From Siphonodentalium dalli (Eukaryota; Mollusca; Scaphopoda; Gadilida; Siphonodentaliidae): a DNA stretch of 64,000 bases. A program made the translations under genes and the position numbers. Shown piece by piece: positions 12,751-24,556 of this stretch; positions within the stretch are counted from its first letter, which is position 1; the number at the start of each line of letters is the position of its first letter. A model generated the notes under the pieces. It did not search any database. It was not told the origin of the DNA and worked only from the letters and a program-made list of their open reading frames with translations. The stretch lies in assembly GCA_032622095.1 (NCBI GenBank), contig CP136061.1, positions 232,930,944 to 232,994,943 of the forward strand, in the 5' to 3' direction.

Positions 12751-13809
12751 AGGTCATCACAAAGCCGGTGAGTGTGACTTTTTCACGCCATTGTACGTTT
12801 GAAAGCACTGTTTCTGATTCAACTGACATTAGCAGACATAAACTTAGTTTTATTTGATAAAAAAAAATGTCCGATTTCTGGCGACGCTGTGTGGCAAAAT
12901 TGTAAACAATAGCCACATTGGCAGCGTTGACATGTTTGCTGCATGCAGTCACGGTCAGAAATCGACCGGTTTTCGTTTATTAGAAAGATATGTTGTTGTG
13001 TGAGTGGCTTGTTTTTGAGGCACCCATCTTCTTGACTATCGTCAGGGACATGACATATGTTGTCAGTATCACCAGGGACGTTGCTAGAGGGTTCCAACGG
13101 GGGGGGGGGGGGGTGAGACTATACAATTTCCAACTATGTAGGATTTGGTCTATAACACAATTTCCAACTATATAGGAATTCGTTTTGAGTTATGCAAAAT
13201 TCCAATATTGGCTTAGTGGCTTAATAATTTGGGTTTCTATATGTTCTTTTTAAGAGTATGGACTGTGTAAATAATGGCGCTAGTAACAAGAATGACATAG
13301 CATTGATCCATGGTTTAGTTAAAACAATATTTTATTTGAACTAAACAGAACAAAATTACAAACAATAAAAACATGACATATAACTATAACATATTCAAAA
13401 AGAGGATTGCACACCAAGCTTAGGGGCTTTTGTTAAGTCATATCCTCAATGGTTTATGAATTGAGTACACTATGCATGCAGTACATTATACATTAAATTA
13501 ATCAGAATATGGCTGATGAACGAATATGAGTTACATGTATTCAAATTCCAAGGAGTCACAAGTTGTAACTCACACAATGGTAGCAAGTATGCATGGTGAA
13601 TGATTGTTATATTGTTAAAGCTGTCTTCAGAAAGATATGGATATTTGACATTACTAATAGACGAGTAACCATGCATGAATCTATGGTTGCTAAAACATAC
13701 CAGTCTGAACTTGAAGGAAATGCTTTGCTTTCAATTTCATATATCTATTCAGGTAATGAGCATGACTGGAATTTATTTACTCAAATGACTGTGTATTAAC
13801 ATCAACAGG
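12751..13809. other. No supported gene; contains a G run
   Basis: A G run lies at about 13100-13112. A 92-aa minus frame (12819-13097) is Cys-rich in its second half but shows no motif I can name and is not called. The 13593-13799 plus frame also has no recognisable features. Confidence 0.35.
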
Positions 13810-13819
13810 CATTTCTGTA

Positions 13820-14608
13820 CCAACTACAACTAGAGGTGTGACTGTCCCAAAGGGACTAAGGATACCCCCGTGTTTTTAAAATACTAAGATGTTTCACATG
13901 TCAGTAAACATTTAGTTAAAATAATAAAATAACAGTTCCCATTGCAGGTGCACAACTCTAACCCTAATCTTAAACCTATTGATCGAAAAATGTAGGAATA
14001 AAAGCTCGGACAAAATTATGCATGTTGCGAAAATGTTCTTAAGTCGAAAAGGGGTAATAACTCCACAAAATAAAGTCGGACAGACATCATAATCGCAGGT
14101 GCACAGGTTCCCATGGTACTTAATATCAGTGCCAAGATTAAAAAACATTGACTTATAAATGTAGGAATAAAAGCTTGGACAAAATTATGCATGTTGCAAA
14201 AACATTTCTAAGTCGAAAAAGGGGACAACTCCACCAAAAAATGTCGGACATACGTCATAATCGCAGGTGCACAGGTTCCCATGGTACTAAATATCTGTGC
14301 CAAGTTTTAATAAAATTGACCTAAAAATGTTGGAATAAAAGCTCGGACAAAATTATACATGTTGCGAACATTTTCTAAGTCGAAAGGGGGGGGGGGGGGT
14401 AACTCCACCAAAAAAGTCCGACAGACGTCATAATTGCAGGTGCACAGGTTCCCATGGTGGTTGATGTCGGTGCCAAGATTCACGAAATTTGATAACAAAA
14501 AACGACTGAGAAAAACTCCGGACAAATTTGTGTCCACGGACGGACGGACGGCGGAACGACAAGCTGATTCCAGTATACCCCCCTAACTTCGTTGCGGGGG
14601 GTATAATT
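13820..14608 (+). mobile_element. Pearl/Helitron-like element, second family, 167-169-bp monomers
   Basis: Opens near ACTAGAGGTGTGACTG. Tandem monomers follow, with AAGTCGAAAAGGGG at about 14043, 14212 and 14379 and CAGGTGCACAGGTTCCCATG repeated in each. They are followed by ACGGACGGACGGACGG and a strong terminal hairpin, ATACCCCCC...GGGGGGTAT, at about 14575-14602. A G run sits inside the last monomer (about 14385-14398). The layout matches 480-1438, but the monomer sequence is distinct. Confidence 0.7.
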
Positions 14609-16715
14609 ACAACTGATACAATACCATTATGCCACATGGGCATGAATCCCCACGATGGCCCAGCACTGGCAGTAGCAAAAGGGTTAAAATTATAATAATA
14701 AAAAAACAACAACACACACACACACACTTTCCACTAATCATTCATTATTTTCAAAAACATTCGCTCGTACATAGCACTCAACAACTCAGAATTGAGACAG
14801 TTCCTTTATTGAAATGCAGGAAATTGGGATTATTTGGTAAAATTGACGTAAGTTCGTACGAGTAAACGACCTCCCCTGTTATTCTCGGTAGTACAAAACA
14901 CATTTCGCAATTTGTTCAATCCTGTAAAATTAATTATCACAACCCAAAAGGGTTGTTTTACGGTATTGCGTATGTGACGTCAGTAATTTCTATACCCCAT
15001 CAACATGAAAAAAATGTTTTTACATCCGGGCGATTCAGACCTATGGGGCCCTATGGTGGCCGCCATGTTGGAATAGAATTGACAAATTATTAATACGAAT
15101 TTATTTTTCTTCTTCGATCAGCCTCCTTATAGCAACACTATTAAATTTGAAACACAAAATCAACCTTATTCAAAATTAAATGCTTAATGTGGATTTAGCT
15201 GACACGGGCGCATAGCATTCGGCAAACCTCGCCAGATTCCGTACCGTTAAAGTTTGAATATTACGTCACCTGGCAGGCCATAGCAACGTTGGAAATGATG
15301 ACGTAATTTCTTTACAAAATGGTGGCGCTCTCTTATTTGCGAAATTTGAAATTGAATTGCTTGTTATTGTTATCGCTCGTATTTTAAATGTACAACGGTA
15401 TCACAGCACGTAAGCGTTAAGAACAAACGATAAAGCACAAGCGAAGATAGCACAACGAGCCCATTACTGGAATGACTTTAGAGTCAAAGCAGTCAAAAGA
15501 AGAAGAACAACAACACTAGTAGTAGAACTTGTTTTGAACTTGGAAGTTTAAAAGTGAAAATCAGTCATTCGGAAAGAAACTCAATGACGAATCTGTGACT
15601 GACAAAAATATGAAAATGAAGGTCACTGGGGTGAAATGTGGACTGGTCTGTGCAGACTGATCACCACGGCGATTTGACTTGTTCTGTTATTGTTCAATTT
15701 TAAGTCTGTTTTCACCTGGACTGGTTAGACTTAGTTAGACTTAGCGTTGCAACTGCAAGCGGCAAATTGTTCAGTCTACTAACTAACTACTTCTCTAAAT
15801 AGTAAATTTAATTGTTAATATATCAAACACTGTCAGGTTAAGCCTCAACTTGGGTCAAGGAAATCAGAAAATGGACATTTTAGAGCTGACTGATTTACTC
15901 ATTTACTCAGTATAGACAGTATAGTTCAGTCATGGACCGTTGAACGTAGCACGTAGCTGGAACTTGTGGAAGCAGTATCCAGTGAAAGCGGTCATGTGGC
16001 CTTCTAATCTAATAATATTAGGATTGTATTAGTCAATTTAGTAATTACAGATTAGTAAATTTAGTTATCAACGACTTCAGGCTCAGCCTCACCCACTCAC
16101 TGTGAATGTGACTCAGGTCAAAATTCAATTCTAGCCATCTACAGAGCAGTCAACACACAGATGTAACAAACATGTAAAGCCCAGTGAATTGGTGACTAAC
16201 AAAGTGAGTCGTTTATCTTCTTGTTGAGTGAAGGAAAAGAAGAACATCTCCCAATCCCACTTGGTCTCGGCACACTGCAGAGTTCATGCAGTGACTGGTG
16301 AGAGGATATGCTTCTGGGCCAACTTTCCATCTGTGTGTATGAATTCTGTTTCATGTAATGGACACATCAAGTTAAATATAATAGTTATAATGCATGGTGA
16401 TTAGTTTTAGCATTCTCACATATTAAATAATTCATGATTTTAACACTGTGTTCTCGATTTAAACCTTAAGCATTAAGCGGGAGCTTGACCAGCATGGCTA
16501 GCATATATATTAACGAGTGGCTATTTGTGGAAAAATTATTAAATATAGCCCTGCGTACTTGCTATTGTCGACTTGACACATTGGGATTGGAATAATATGT
16601 ATGCTAAATATAATAATTCCAGGCCAACTTAGTTGAACTGTCACGACCTTCTTGTTATACATGCACATGACTAATGAGGCAATCGTATAAATGTTTAATC
16701 TAGTAGCATTTACTC
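14609..16715. other. No gene called; promoter-like patch near 14970-15350
   Basis: A CA dinucleotide run occurs at about 14710-14728. The segment 14970-15350 is richer in G+C and CpG. It has GTGACGTCAG near 14975, GGCCGCCATGTTGG near 15057, ATGACGTAAT near 15299 and AAATGGTGGCGC near 15318, which are CRE-like and YY1-like words often seen near animal start sites. No following coding exon could be identified, so a promoter is only a guess. Confidence 0.25.
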
Positions 16716-17049
16716 AGACCATGCCATGAATATCTATGTATCTATGCCCATCAAGAATGATATATTCCACCAGTACAAAGTTTTTGCTGTTGCGATAGGG
16801 AAGTAACTAGTACAGTTAATAAATTATGAAGTACCTTTCATTAATAATGTGTGTCATAGAATGTGAAGATCCAACTTTGAAATGGCAAGATTTAAATGAC
16901 TTTGTGGTGGATTTTCCTTTGCGTCCCTCATACTAATGTCATTCCTCCTGGGCAATTATTAAAATGTTTATATACTATCAGATGCCTAACAATAGTGTCA
17001 GCATGTGCCGCATGATTAGTAATTTAAGATAAAATTCTCAACGATCGTG
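16716..17049. repeat. Left end of an F1/F2-type fold-back element (F3)
   Basis: CAGACCATGCCATGAATATC, then ATATTCCACCAGTACAAAGT, matches the outer arm of F1 and F2. Parts of 17570-17710 match the F2 right half (GGTGGTCACAGCTCGAGAT) in inverted orientation. I did not find a clean right terminus. Confidence 0.45.
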
Positions 17050-17530
17050 CGGCCTTAATTGTCGAAAATATTCATATTTGTTCCAAACACCGTAAACAGA
17101 AAAACATTAAAACGCATACAGTTCCGTTCATATATACCATGACCATCGCGTAAACAGCATGTTATAATAAAAACCTACTATATTTGACATAAGCAAGAGT
17201 CTGATTGTGTTACAGAAGACAGCACAATGCTACTAACTAATCACACACAAATGGCATAAACGCTCTTTATTACTTCCATATCAGGTATTCACCAACAAAG
17301 AACGCTCTTTATGTTTACCATCATAATATAAACAAACACCAGAAAGGTAACTTTTATGCTTTTGTTTACATAACAATGGTCAAACAAATGACCATAACAT
17401 ACTGTTTATGCGATATTTCTTATTTGTATACGGACAAAGTCTATCTACATTTTGATGTTCTTTCTGTTTGTGGCGGGTGGAAATATTTTCACAGGATACC
17501 CACCGCCAAGGCCAACCGTGTCTTTAAATT
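17050..17530 (+). repeat. ~500-bp dispersed repeat, copy A
   Basis: Begins near GGCCTTAATTGTCGAAAATA and ends near GGCCAACCGTGTCTTTAAAT. Copy B at 37138-37655 is colinear and in the same orientation, with few differences. Each copy contains two CGCTCTTTAT motifs about 42 bp apart (17261 and 17303 here). Not coding. Element type unknown. Confidence 0.75.
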
Positions 17531-18294
17531 GAAATAGAATTAAATTTCAATCAATATTGTTAATTTCAGTCTAGGTCTCCGCTATCACTATTATTGACCA
17601 TCACAATGCTTAGACATCTGAGAGTACGATATAAGCTCACAAAAGTCATGAACAAGCATGCAATCTCGAGCTGGGACCACCCTTAATACTTGTTTCTCAT
17701 CATCTACTTCACAGAAGGGGTCACCCCTAAGAAGTAACCGTATAGGAAATACCGAACATACCACTATGACATCAGTTTGTTTGATCTAAATTATTTAGCC
17801 CCAAAACAATAGTCATTTGGCAAATTATCTCATTCCTTTTCGAAGTGCCTGTCATCTACTGAAGTTGGATCCTACCAGGGCCATAAATTATGTCTCATTG
17901 AGTCATTGTGTCCCATCCATGTAAATCGCTGAAAGTCAAGCATACATAAACGTTACCTCTATAAATAAATCTGATGTGGCTATGTGAAATATGCATTAAA
18001 TCACCGTTTTCATAAAAATGTATTCAGTATTATATGTAAATTTATCCAATAAACATATTTTTCCCTTGAATGTCCTCAATCCGAATCAATAGTCCCCATA
18101 TCATCAGATTCCAACAACAAGAATTTTTTTTGAAATGCCGCTTCAGTTGACAGAATTAATTGCTCGAAAATAATGCTAACTGCAGTCAATTATGGCATAA
18201 AATTGACAAAAACCTGTAATTTATCAACTTTTTGCTCAACGAATATTGCTGGTTTGTCAAACATCTGACACACACAAAAAAAAACTCAGTTGAT
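17531..18294. other. No gene recognised
   Basis: Contains the F2-like inverted segment near 17570-17710; otherwise nothing recognised. Confidence 0.35.
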
Positions 18295-18520
18295 TTTAGA
18301 GTTATCCATCTCCATCTGCAATTTGGTCAGAGAAAGTATTCTTGTCTGCTAAAATTTGCTGGGCCACGTAAAATTAAAATGATAGATTTTAAAAATCGGT
18401 ATCTGATCACTCTGAGCTTTGATGTTGTGGGTTCCTCGACTTGAATCAAATATTTTTTACCTCTGAAGTCAAGGAAATAGTAATCTGCGAGGGTTAATTC
18501 GGATTGAGTACCTTTAAAAT
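18295..18520 (+). repeat. ~225-bp dispersed repeat, copy 1
   Basis: Shares AGTTATCCATCT, CTGAGCTTTGATG, a TGGGTTC box, AATCAAATATTT and CGGATTGAGTGCCTTTAA-type blocks, in order, with 19220-19440. The 70-aa frame inside is not supported. Confidence 0.55.
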
Positions 18521-19009
18521 TGCAAAAATTAAATTAAATAATTTTGCCTTGAAAATTGGTTGCTTGGCCAGATTCAACCTTCACCTGCCGATTGCATTTT
18601 GAAGAAATATAGTAACATGTGCTATATGGCTAATATCTCTTGACTGGCGCCATGGATATTGGTCTGGAAATTAGAGAAATGTTAGAGGCAATATCTCACT
18701 CTGACCCATGTCTAACTGTGGCCCACATTCCCACATTCCTCTATATCTGGGGCTGCAACATATTCTCGTGCAAATAGGTTTATTTGTACCTAAATATTCA
18801 CATATGTTCATATTTTTTTTATTTATTTAAATTTGTTTAAATAAAAATTTAGAAAAACTAACGGCATTATTCACTCTGCCACACCACACCAAACCACTCT
18901 GAGTCACCACACCAAATTTCGCTGAAATCTGAGCACCAATATTAACAAAGACATGTTGGTCTCAACTTTACTCCAGTCTTATATTATTATATATGTATAT
19001 ATAAACAGT
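18521..19009. other. No gene recognised
   Basis: AT-rich with no supported feature. Confidence 0.4.
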
Positions 19010-19780
19010 CCCATGAAACATGTATACATTTATTGATGGACGTGTCATGGGCTCTTCATACAGGATCGGGTTCATTATTCCGAAGGTTCCATATTCCGAA
19101 GGCTCGCTATCCCAAATGTTCTTATTAAGAAGGTTCGCTATTCTGAAGGTATGCTATTCTGGGCGTATTTAACCAGAAAAGATGGACAACTCTAATACCA
19201 AGTAGTTATTATTACCACGATTTTACAGTTATCCATCTTTATCTGGAAGACCGCCCGTTTTGACCTCGTCCTGGCACGATTAGGCCCAGAACAATAAAAA
19301 TAGCAAACTGCAAAGATCGATATCTAATTACGCTGAGCTTTGATGGGTGGGTTCGACACTAATCAAATATTTGTTTTCCCACCGAAGCCAAAGAAAGAGT
19401 AATTTAGCAGCGTCTTATCGGATTGAGTGCCTTTAAGTTATTTCCTTCATAAAAAGAGTCTTATGATAAAGAACACTCTCAATACTTTAGAATATAGATA
19501 ATAGAATGAAACTTCAAAATAACAAGTTATAAAAACCTTCTGAATATTGAGGAATATAGAGAACCTTGTGAATAGCGAAACTTCTGTATAATGAACCTTG
19601 GGAATAGCGAACCTTTGGACATAGAGTGACATGTCCCCGTCCTACGGCCCATACGCACTGGCGTGATCGTATATCCCAAGTTGGCCAGAAATACAGGCAC
19701 TCCTATGAAACATACATTTATCATTTTATAGATGGACGTACGTGTTTTGGGTTGTCCATACGTACTGACGTAATCATATT
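19010..19780. mobile_element. Repeat island with inverted TATTCCGAAGG arrays
   Basis: Direct flanking blocks containing ATGAAACAT...ATTTAT...GATGGACGT occur at about 19013-19047 and 19707-19740. Just inside lie two short arrays of a ~15-bp unit resembling CTATTCCGAAGGTTCG. One is in plus orientation (about 19075-19155) and the other in minus orientation (about 19530-19620). The middle holds the second copy of the 18295 repeat (19220-19440). The arrangement suggests an element with arrayed subterminal repeats; the class is unknown. Confidence 0.4.
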
Positions 19781-20772
19781 ATTCCTCCAATTGATATGCA
19801 AGTTATCAACATATAATCACCACTCGTCTATCGATGATAATCAAGCATACAGCGTAATTTGACATTCTTTGCATCTTAGTCATGATTTATTACATTTTAT
19901 TGAAGTGTTTTGGCTTTTGCGTTGTCACTTTATTCGGTTCTGGAGTTATCTCCCCACTCAGCGGCAAAGCAAAATGACGGAATTCGGAGTCGGAAAAAAC
20001 AATTTGTACAATTCCGGAATTGGAAAATCGGTGACGAGTATTTAGAATTGGAATTCCGAGTCGGAAAATAAACAACTGGCACAAATTCTGAGTCGAAAAA
20101 TCGCGAACTCTAATTGAAACTCTTAGATCATTCAATTTACTTGCTACTTTTAATTTCCAACTATTAGAATTTGAGTCATGAAATGTACAACTATTGAAAA
20201 TTATGGTCCTCATTGGGTGGGACATATTTGATTTCAGTCGAGAAACACACCAAACAAAGCTCTGTCAATAGTTATCAGGTGTCGATTTTTGAAATCTGTT
20301 ATTTTTCACCGCATCGAATATTTGGCGGCCTGGCAAAAATTCCAATGATATGGACATCATGCAAATATATGGACATCATGCACGGACGCCGACGGGAGTG
20401 TTCGAACGGTCACGCAATGTCACAGTTCGATGTGACTTTGCATGGCGATCAGTGCCATCGCAAGTGTATTTCGGGATAAAGACGAAAAGTAATGCCAGCA
20501 ACAAATAAGGTAGCTTGTGATAGTTGACGTCATATATATACTTATTTACGAATCGGTAATAATGTTTTAATCATGCAAATAGACAGGTTACACGTGGCAA
20601 TATGTTTGTTTTCATGTGAGATGACACGCGTTGGGGAATTCGACTAAAACTATATGGACATCACCATATAAATTGAATTTGCAAACCACACTCGCCCATC
20701 GAACAAACCGCCATGGCGGCCAAGAAAAAAACGTTATTATAGGACGTTTTCGACAAATATGATAGCGTACTT
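19781..20772. other. No gene; short GAATTCGGAGTCGG repeats
   Basis: Between about 19975 and 20105, variants of GAATTCGGAGTCGGAAAA recur four or five times. No supported coding frame in the rest. Confidence 0.4.
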
Positions 20773-20907
20773 GGTATTGTTTAGTCCAAGTCTTCTTGTA
20801 CTAAAACCAGCTAAGATATTGGTATGGCGATTTGCTGGTGTTTAGCAAATCGCCATACCAATATCTTAGCTGGTTTTAGTACAAGAAGACTTGGACTAGG
20901 TATTGTT
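20773..20907. mobile_element. Perfect 55-bp hairpin element with 9-bp target duplication
   Basis: The arms 20782-20836 and 20844-20898 are perfectly complementary over 55 bp, with a 7-nt loop (GGTGTTT). The hairpin is flanked immediately on both sides by the direct repeat GGTATTGTT (20773-20781 and 20899-20907). The arms begin TAGTCCAAGTCTTCTTG. Identical arms and an intact duplication imply a young insertion. Nine-base duplications are usual for Mutator-like transposition, but no other Mutator feature is visible. Confidence 0.85.
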
Positions 20908-21328
20908 GTGAGTATTTATTGGTAATACACTCATTTGGATAACTAAATCGTCTTTTGGTGAAATTCCGTTGTTGTAGTTGTAACTGGGTGCTACATGGAC
21001 CAACGAATCTGATTATGTATCGTTAAGCGACTGTAATGACCAGAGAGGGGTCAACTCAAATGGTAGGTGTGTGAATAGATCTAGTTTGTATTGAAGCATC
21101 TACAAACTTATATGCATGGGATAAGGCATAAGAAAGACCCTTTGTTTTCGCTGATTCTGCACATTTGACTGTGAATTCGCAACTAACACATTTTTAATTT
21201 TTTTTAATTCTCTTACAAACGTCTTTTGATGAGTTAAAGACTAATGTGCATCAACCCGACCCTACTTTTTTACAGTCCGTTAGCGGAAACAAGGGTCTAT
21301 TTTTAGGCCTAAGTAGAACTCGCTGGTA
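20908..21328. other. No gene recognised
   Basis: Nothing supported on either strand. Confidence 0.4.
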
Positions 21329-21894
21329 TATCACTGTAAAATAGTCATCGTGTACACTCTTAGAACAAATGTGTATAAATTCTACAGAATAAGTTTTAAA
21401 CTTGATCTTAAATTTTTTTTTTTATAAATAACACATGACATAATTGTGTGCCGGTGGAATGTTTTCAACATTAAATATATGAGTATATTATAGTTAGTAG
21501 ATGAGATATGTTCTATTTGAGACACAAACCTGGTAAAAGCTACCATATTAAAAATCTGGCAGCAGCTTTAAAACGTTGTGCTACACAATTATGTGCTGTT
21601 CAGTTTGACACAAACACAGTGTATAACAAATTTTAAAGTTTGCTGCCAATTTTGTGTCCTGTGGTGGCCTTTCGAGTTGTGTGTCTCAAATAGAACATAT
21701 CTCTACATGTACTAACTATAATATACTCACATGTATATTCACTCATATTCAACGTTGATGAAATTCCACTGACATTATATATAGCATGTGTCATTTCTAC
21801 ACAATTCTGTTTAAGATAAAATGTAACACATATTGTGTAGAATTTATACACAATTTGTTCCAAGAGAGTATCACTGTAAACTAGTCATCGTGTA
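21329..21894. repeat. Fold-back repeat bounded by a 26-bp direct repeat
   Basis: The arms, about 21355-21530 and 21690-21868, are complementary (AGAACAAATGTGTATAAATT against its complement). They include a shared GAGACACAA...AATAGAACATATCTC block near the centre. Just outside the arms the same 26-bp sequence, starting TATCACTGTAAA, occurs directly at 21329-21354 and 21869-21894 with one mismatch. It lies about 80 bp beyond the stop codon of the zinc-finger gene, so it may fall in that gene's 3' UTR. Confidence 0.7.
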
Positions 21895-21974
21895 TGCATG
21901 TAAAGTTATAAGAAACAATTGAAATTTATAAGTCATTATTCTAAACCTGAGTCTTGGAAAGCTGAACCTTAGAT

Positions 21975-22799
21975 CTAATGAGTCTTCCTATGGGCAAGCA
22001 TGTTTGTGCGAAATGTGTACTTTTTCCCGCAGATGTCACATTCAAAAAGCATGCGTTCCAACAACGAACCTTTATGTGTCATAGAGTGGTACCGCAAACC
22101 ATTGTCGTTTTTGAATGTTTTACCACACACGGAACATTTGAATGGGCGTTCGCCCGTGTGAATTCGCCGATGGTCCCTGAGAGAAGATTCATGTTTGAAC
22201 TGACTTCCGCAGATGTCACACAGATTATCCTTTTGACTAGAGTGAGTTTTTACATGATGACGAAGCGAATCCTTTGTGTGGAAAGCCTGGCCACATATCT
22301 CGCAAAGATTATTTTTCTTTTCATTGTGTGTTTCCTCGTGTCTTCTTAAAAGATGTTTATATTTTCCTTTGTATTCACATTTTTGACAAGAGAATATTTT
22401 GTCTGGATTTAAAATTGTATTCCTCTTTGGGTGCTTTGTTCTCCTTGGCCGAACTTTCAGCCTTGTGAAGTTTTCCGTACCAGAATACCTAACAAAATTA
22501 GGAATTGGCCCTTCTGTGTCCAGCAGCTCGGAACTACTAGCCAATTCACTTTGACTTTTGGTCATACTTTTTGAACTGCTAATGTTTTCTGTACTAATAT
22601 TACCACCTGTGTCATGGTCACGGTTGTCAGTTCTGTTTTCATTGTTGTTTCCCGTTAAAGTTTGACAAAGGTGGGGTTGTTGTGGTATCCATAAAATTGG
22701 CACAGGATTCTGTTGTTCAGATGATGAAGTCACTGTGGGTGCTGAAGGGAGATTCACTAACATGAATCCACCGGGAACAAAGAATCCACCTGCATCCAT
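21975..22799 (-). CDS. C2H2 zinc-finger protein, five fingers, 274 aa
   Basis: Probably a nuclear DNA-binding protein. Five C2H2 fingers fill the C-terminal half: C138/C141/H154/H158, C166/C169/H182/H186, C194/C197/H210/H214, C222/C225/H238/H242 and C254/C257/H270/H274. Fingers 3 and 4 are joined by a canonical TGERPF linker; the others have longer or unusual linkers. Residues 1-130 are low-complexity and Ser/Asn/Gln/Pro-rich, with no domain I recognise. A basic stretch, VRPRRTKHPKR (about 116-126), could be a nuclear signal. I chose the ATG at 22799: it has A at -3 and G at +4, and an in-frame TAG lies 24 nt upstream. The frame also opens two codons earlier at a GTG, which is not expected to start translation in animals. 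The stop follows directly after the last zinc-binding His, so finger 5 has no C-terminal tail. No intron is evident. The orthologue group cannot be named, since the fingers alone do not identify it. Confidence 0.88.
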   Translation of the reverse strand: MDAGGFFVPGGFMLVNLPSAPTVTSSSEQQNPVPILWIPQQPHLCQTLTGNNNENRTDNRDHDTGGNISTENISSSKSMTKSQSELASSSELLDTEGPIPNFVRYSGTENFTRLKVRPRRTKHPKRNTILNPDKIFSCQKCEYKGKYKHLLRRHEETHNEKKNNLCEICGQAFHTKDSLRHHVKTHSSQKDNLCDICGSQFKHESSLRDHRRIHTGERPFKCSVCGKTFKNDNGLRYHSMTHKGSLLERMLFECDICGKKYTFRTNMLAHRKTH

Positions 22800-23904
22800 T
22801 ATCACTTGTGACCAGCTATGTGACTAACTAAGAATCAGTCAAACTGCCACACAAGGAAACTGAAAATATGCAAAATAAGTTATTTTGGGTATGCCGAAAA
22901 TGTGCAATCTGCACCAGTTGTCACATCATGCTGCCAACTTAACTCTGTATTATCATTGTAGCCTAGATAAGAGCTTCGTAATTAGCTAACTTATAACCAG
23001 CAGGTGCGTAGATGGGTGAGGGGGGGGGTCAATTTTATAAATTCCAGTCCGTAAAGAAGTAAATATTAATTTTAAATAAATGTTATCATCCAATAATCAA
23101 CATTTAGAAAGCTTGTTCAATTTTTAAAAAACCTATCAAGTTCTTGTGAAAAGACGAAACAGACCATGCATGTACTACAGTCTTTTGTTTTCCAGCATGC
23201 AGTATAATTAGCTGCTGCAAATGAACAATTCCAATTTAATCAATTCTAACAACTGATAAGGTGGGAATTTATCGGGAAACGTTTATTTCCAAACAATAAT
23301 CCTGTACATGTTTGCCAAGGCGGTAATTTGACCTGCAGGGGACCATTTTATGAGGAAATACCAAGTGTAACATTTTTTATCGGAAATTTGTCTAATATCT
23401 GTTTATTAACGAGAATTCATGGAATTGTGATAGTTACATTTGATAAAACAAATTGTTTCTTTAATATGTTTTGTAAACTGGTCTGGCAATTCTCATGTGC
23501 ATGTAGCTTTTACAGATCTATGTGAATGGCTTTCTCAAGATTATGGTTAAATCTGATCAAAGAAACATAACCCAATTCACAACATAATCATTTACGGATC
23601 CAACAGTTGCAGCGTATTGGTGGCTTGGTCAACTAAACCCTTTACGGGACTATTTGGCACGAGAAGTGAGATTAGTTGGTCTGGATACCCGGGATGAGAC
23701 ACTAAAGGATAGGCCTAATTTCCACTATACATATGGTCCCAGGTGTTTCTGTTTACAATTTTGGCGGGCCGTGGATCTCGTGACATATCATGCACATAAG
23801 GCCATGACTAGTGTAACACACGGGCAGTCACTGATCATGTGATGTCGGCACCCGATCAGACGACGACACCCCAGCACCGACCTGCACACAGCACTGTAAT
23901 TTCG
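22800..23904. other. Upstream region of the zinc-finger gene
   Basis: Should hold the 5' UTR and promoter of the minus-strand zinc-finger gene, but I see no TATA box or initiator I would defend. A G run is at about 23019-23027. Short plus-strand frames (65 aa at 23328, 62 aa at 23654) show no family features. Confidence 0.3.
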
Positions 23905-24556
23905 TTAAAGGGGTACTGTACACAGAGATAGGCATTTTTTTGTTTTACTCCCATTGAAATAACTTTCAAGTTAGATTGTGTTCGTGTTATATGAGTTTCG
24001 TATAAACCTAATTTAGCGAAGAAAATATTGATCTTGGAAAGAAAAATATTACGATTTCAAACTACGCGCCATGTTTTTACCTTCACCGGAGAAGACGCAG
24101 GTCTCAGGAAGAACCGGAAGTTCATTGCTCACAGCTTCGATTGATGCATTCAATCTCTTCCATCCAACAATCTCACTCCCTATAAAAGTACTTGACGCTT
24201 TATGACTCTTGTTTCTTTCTCCTGTTTTCCGAATCGGTTATAACGGGCTTTCCTTTTGCAGGTAACATGTTTTGTTTTAAACTCAATAATGTTCGCGAAC
24301 GGTCGTCAATAAAAGACACGCAACAGATGCGATTTCAAGAACGGTAACTCGTAATGGCATAATTCGCCATTTTATGACTCCAGCCATAAATGAATTTATA
24401 TTAAATAATTCAATTTTACTTTTACGATAGCCTGTTAACCGGAACGTTTTGAGTAGACATCGTCGACTCAAATTAGTTATTTTATAATATAATATTCATA
24501 TTAGATCGCTATTGTCACCGGGAATTTATTGAAATTGGTGTACAGTACCCCTTTAA
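23905..24556. mobile_element. TTAA-flanked MITE, 644 bp
   Basis: The element occupies 23909-24552. Terminal inverted repeats are AGGGGTACTGTACAC on the left and GTGTACAGTACCCCT on the right, and both ends abut TTAA (23905-23908 and 24553-24556). TTAA duplication with an RGG start is, as I recall, the signature of Kolobok elements; piggyBac also uses TTAA but usually begins CCC. No transposase frame inside. Confidence 0.8.

Noticed and set aside
12819-13097. 92-aa minus frame with CQRCQCGYC
   Set aside because: Cys cluster is suggestive, but the spacing matches no family I know and the frame overlaps a G run; not enough to call.
19340-19360. tRNA B-box-like GGGTTCGACAC in the 18.3/19.2-kb repeat
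   Set aside because: No matching A box at the proper distance and no cloverleaf; not evidence for a tRNA-derived SINE.
21978-22349. 123-aa plus-strand frame
   Set aside because: Antisense shadow of the zinc-finger coding sequence.
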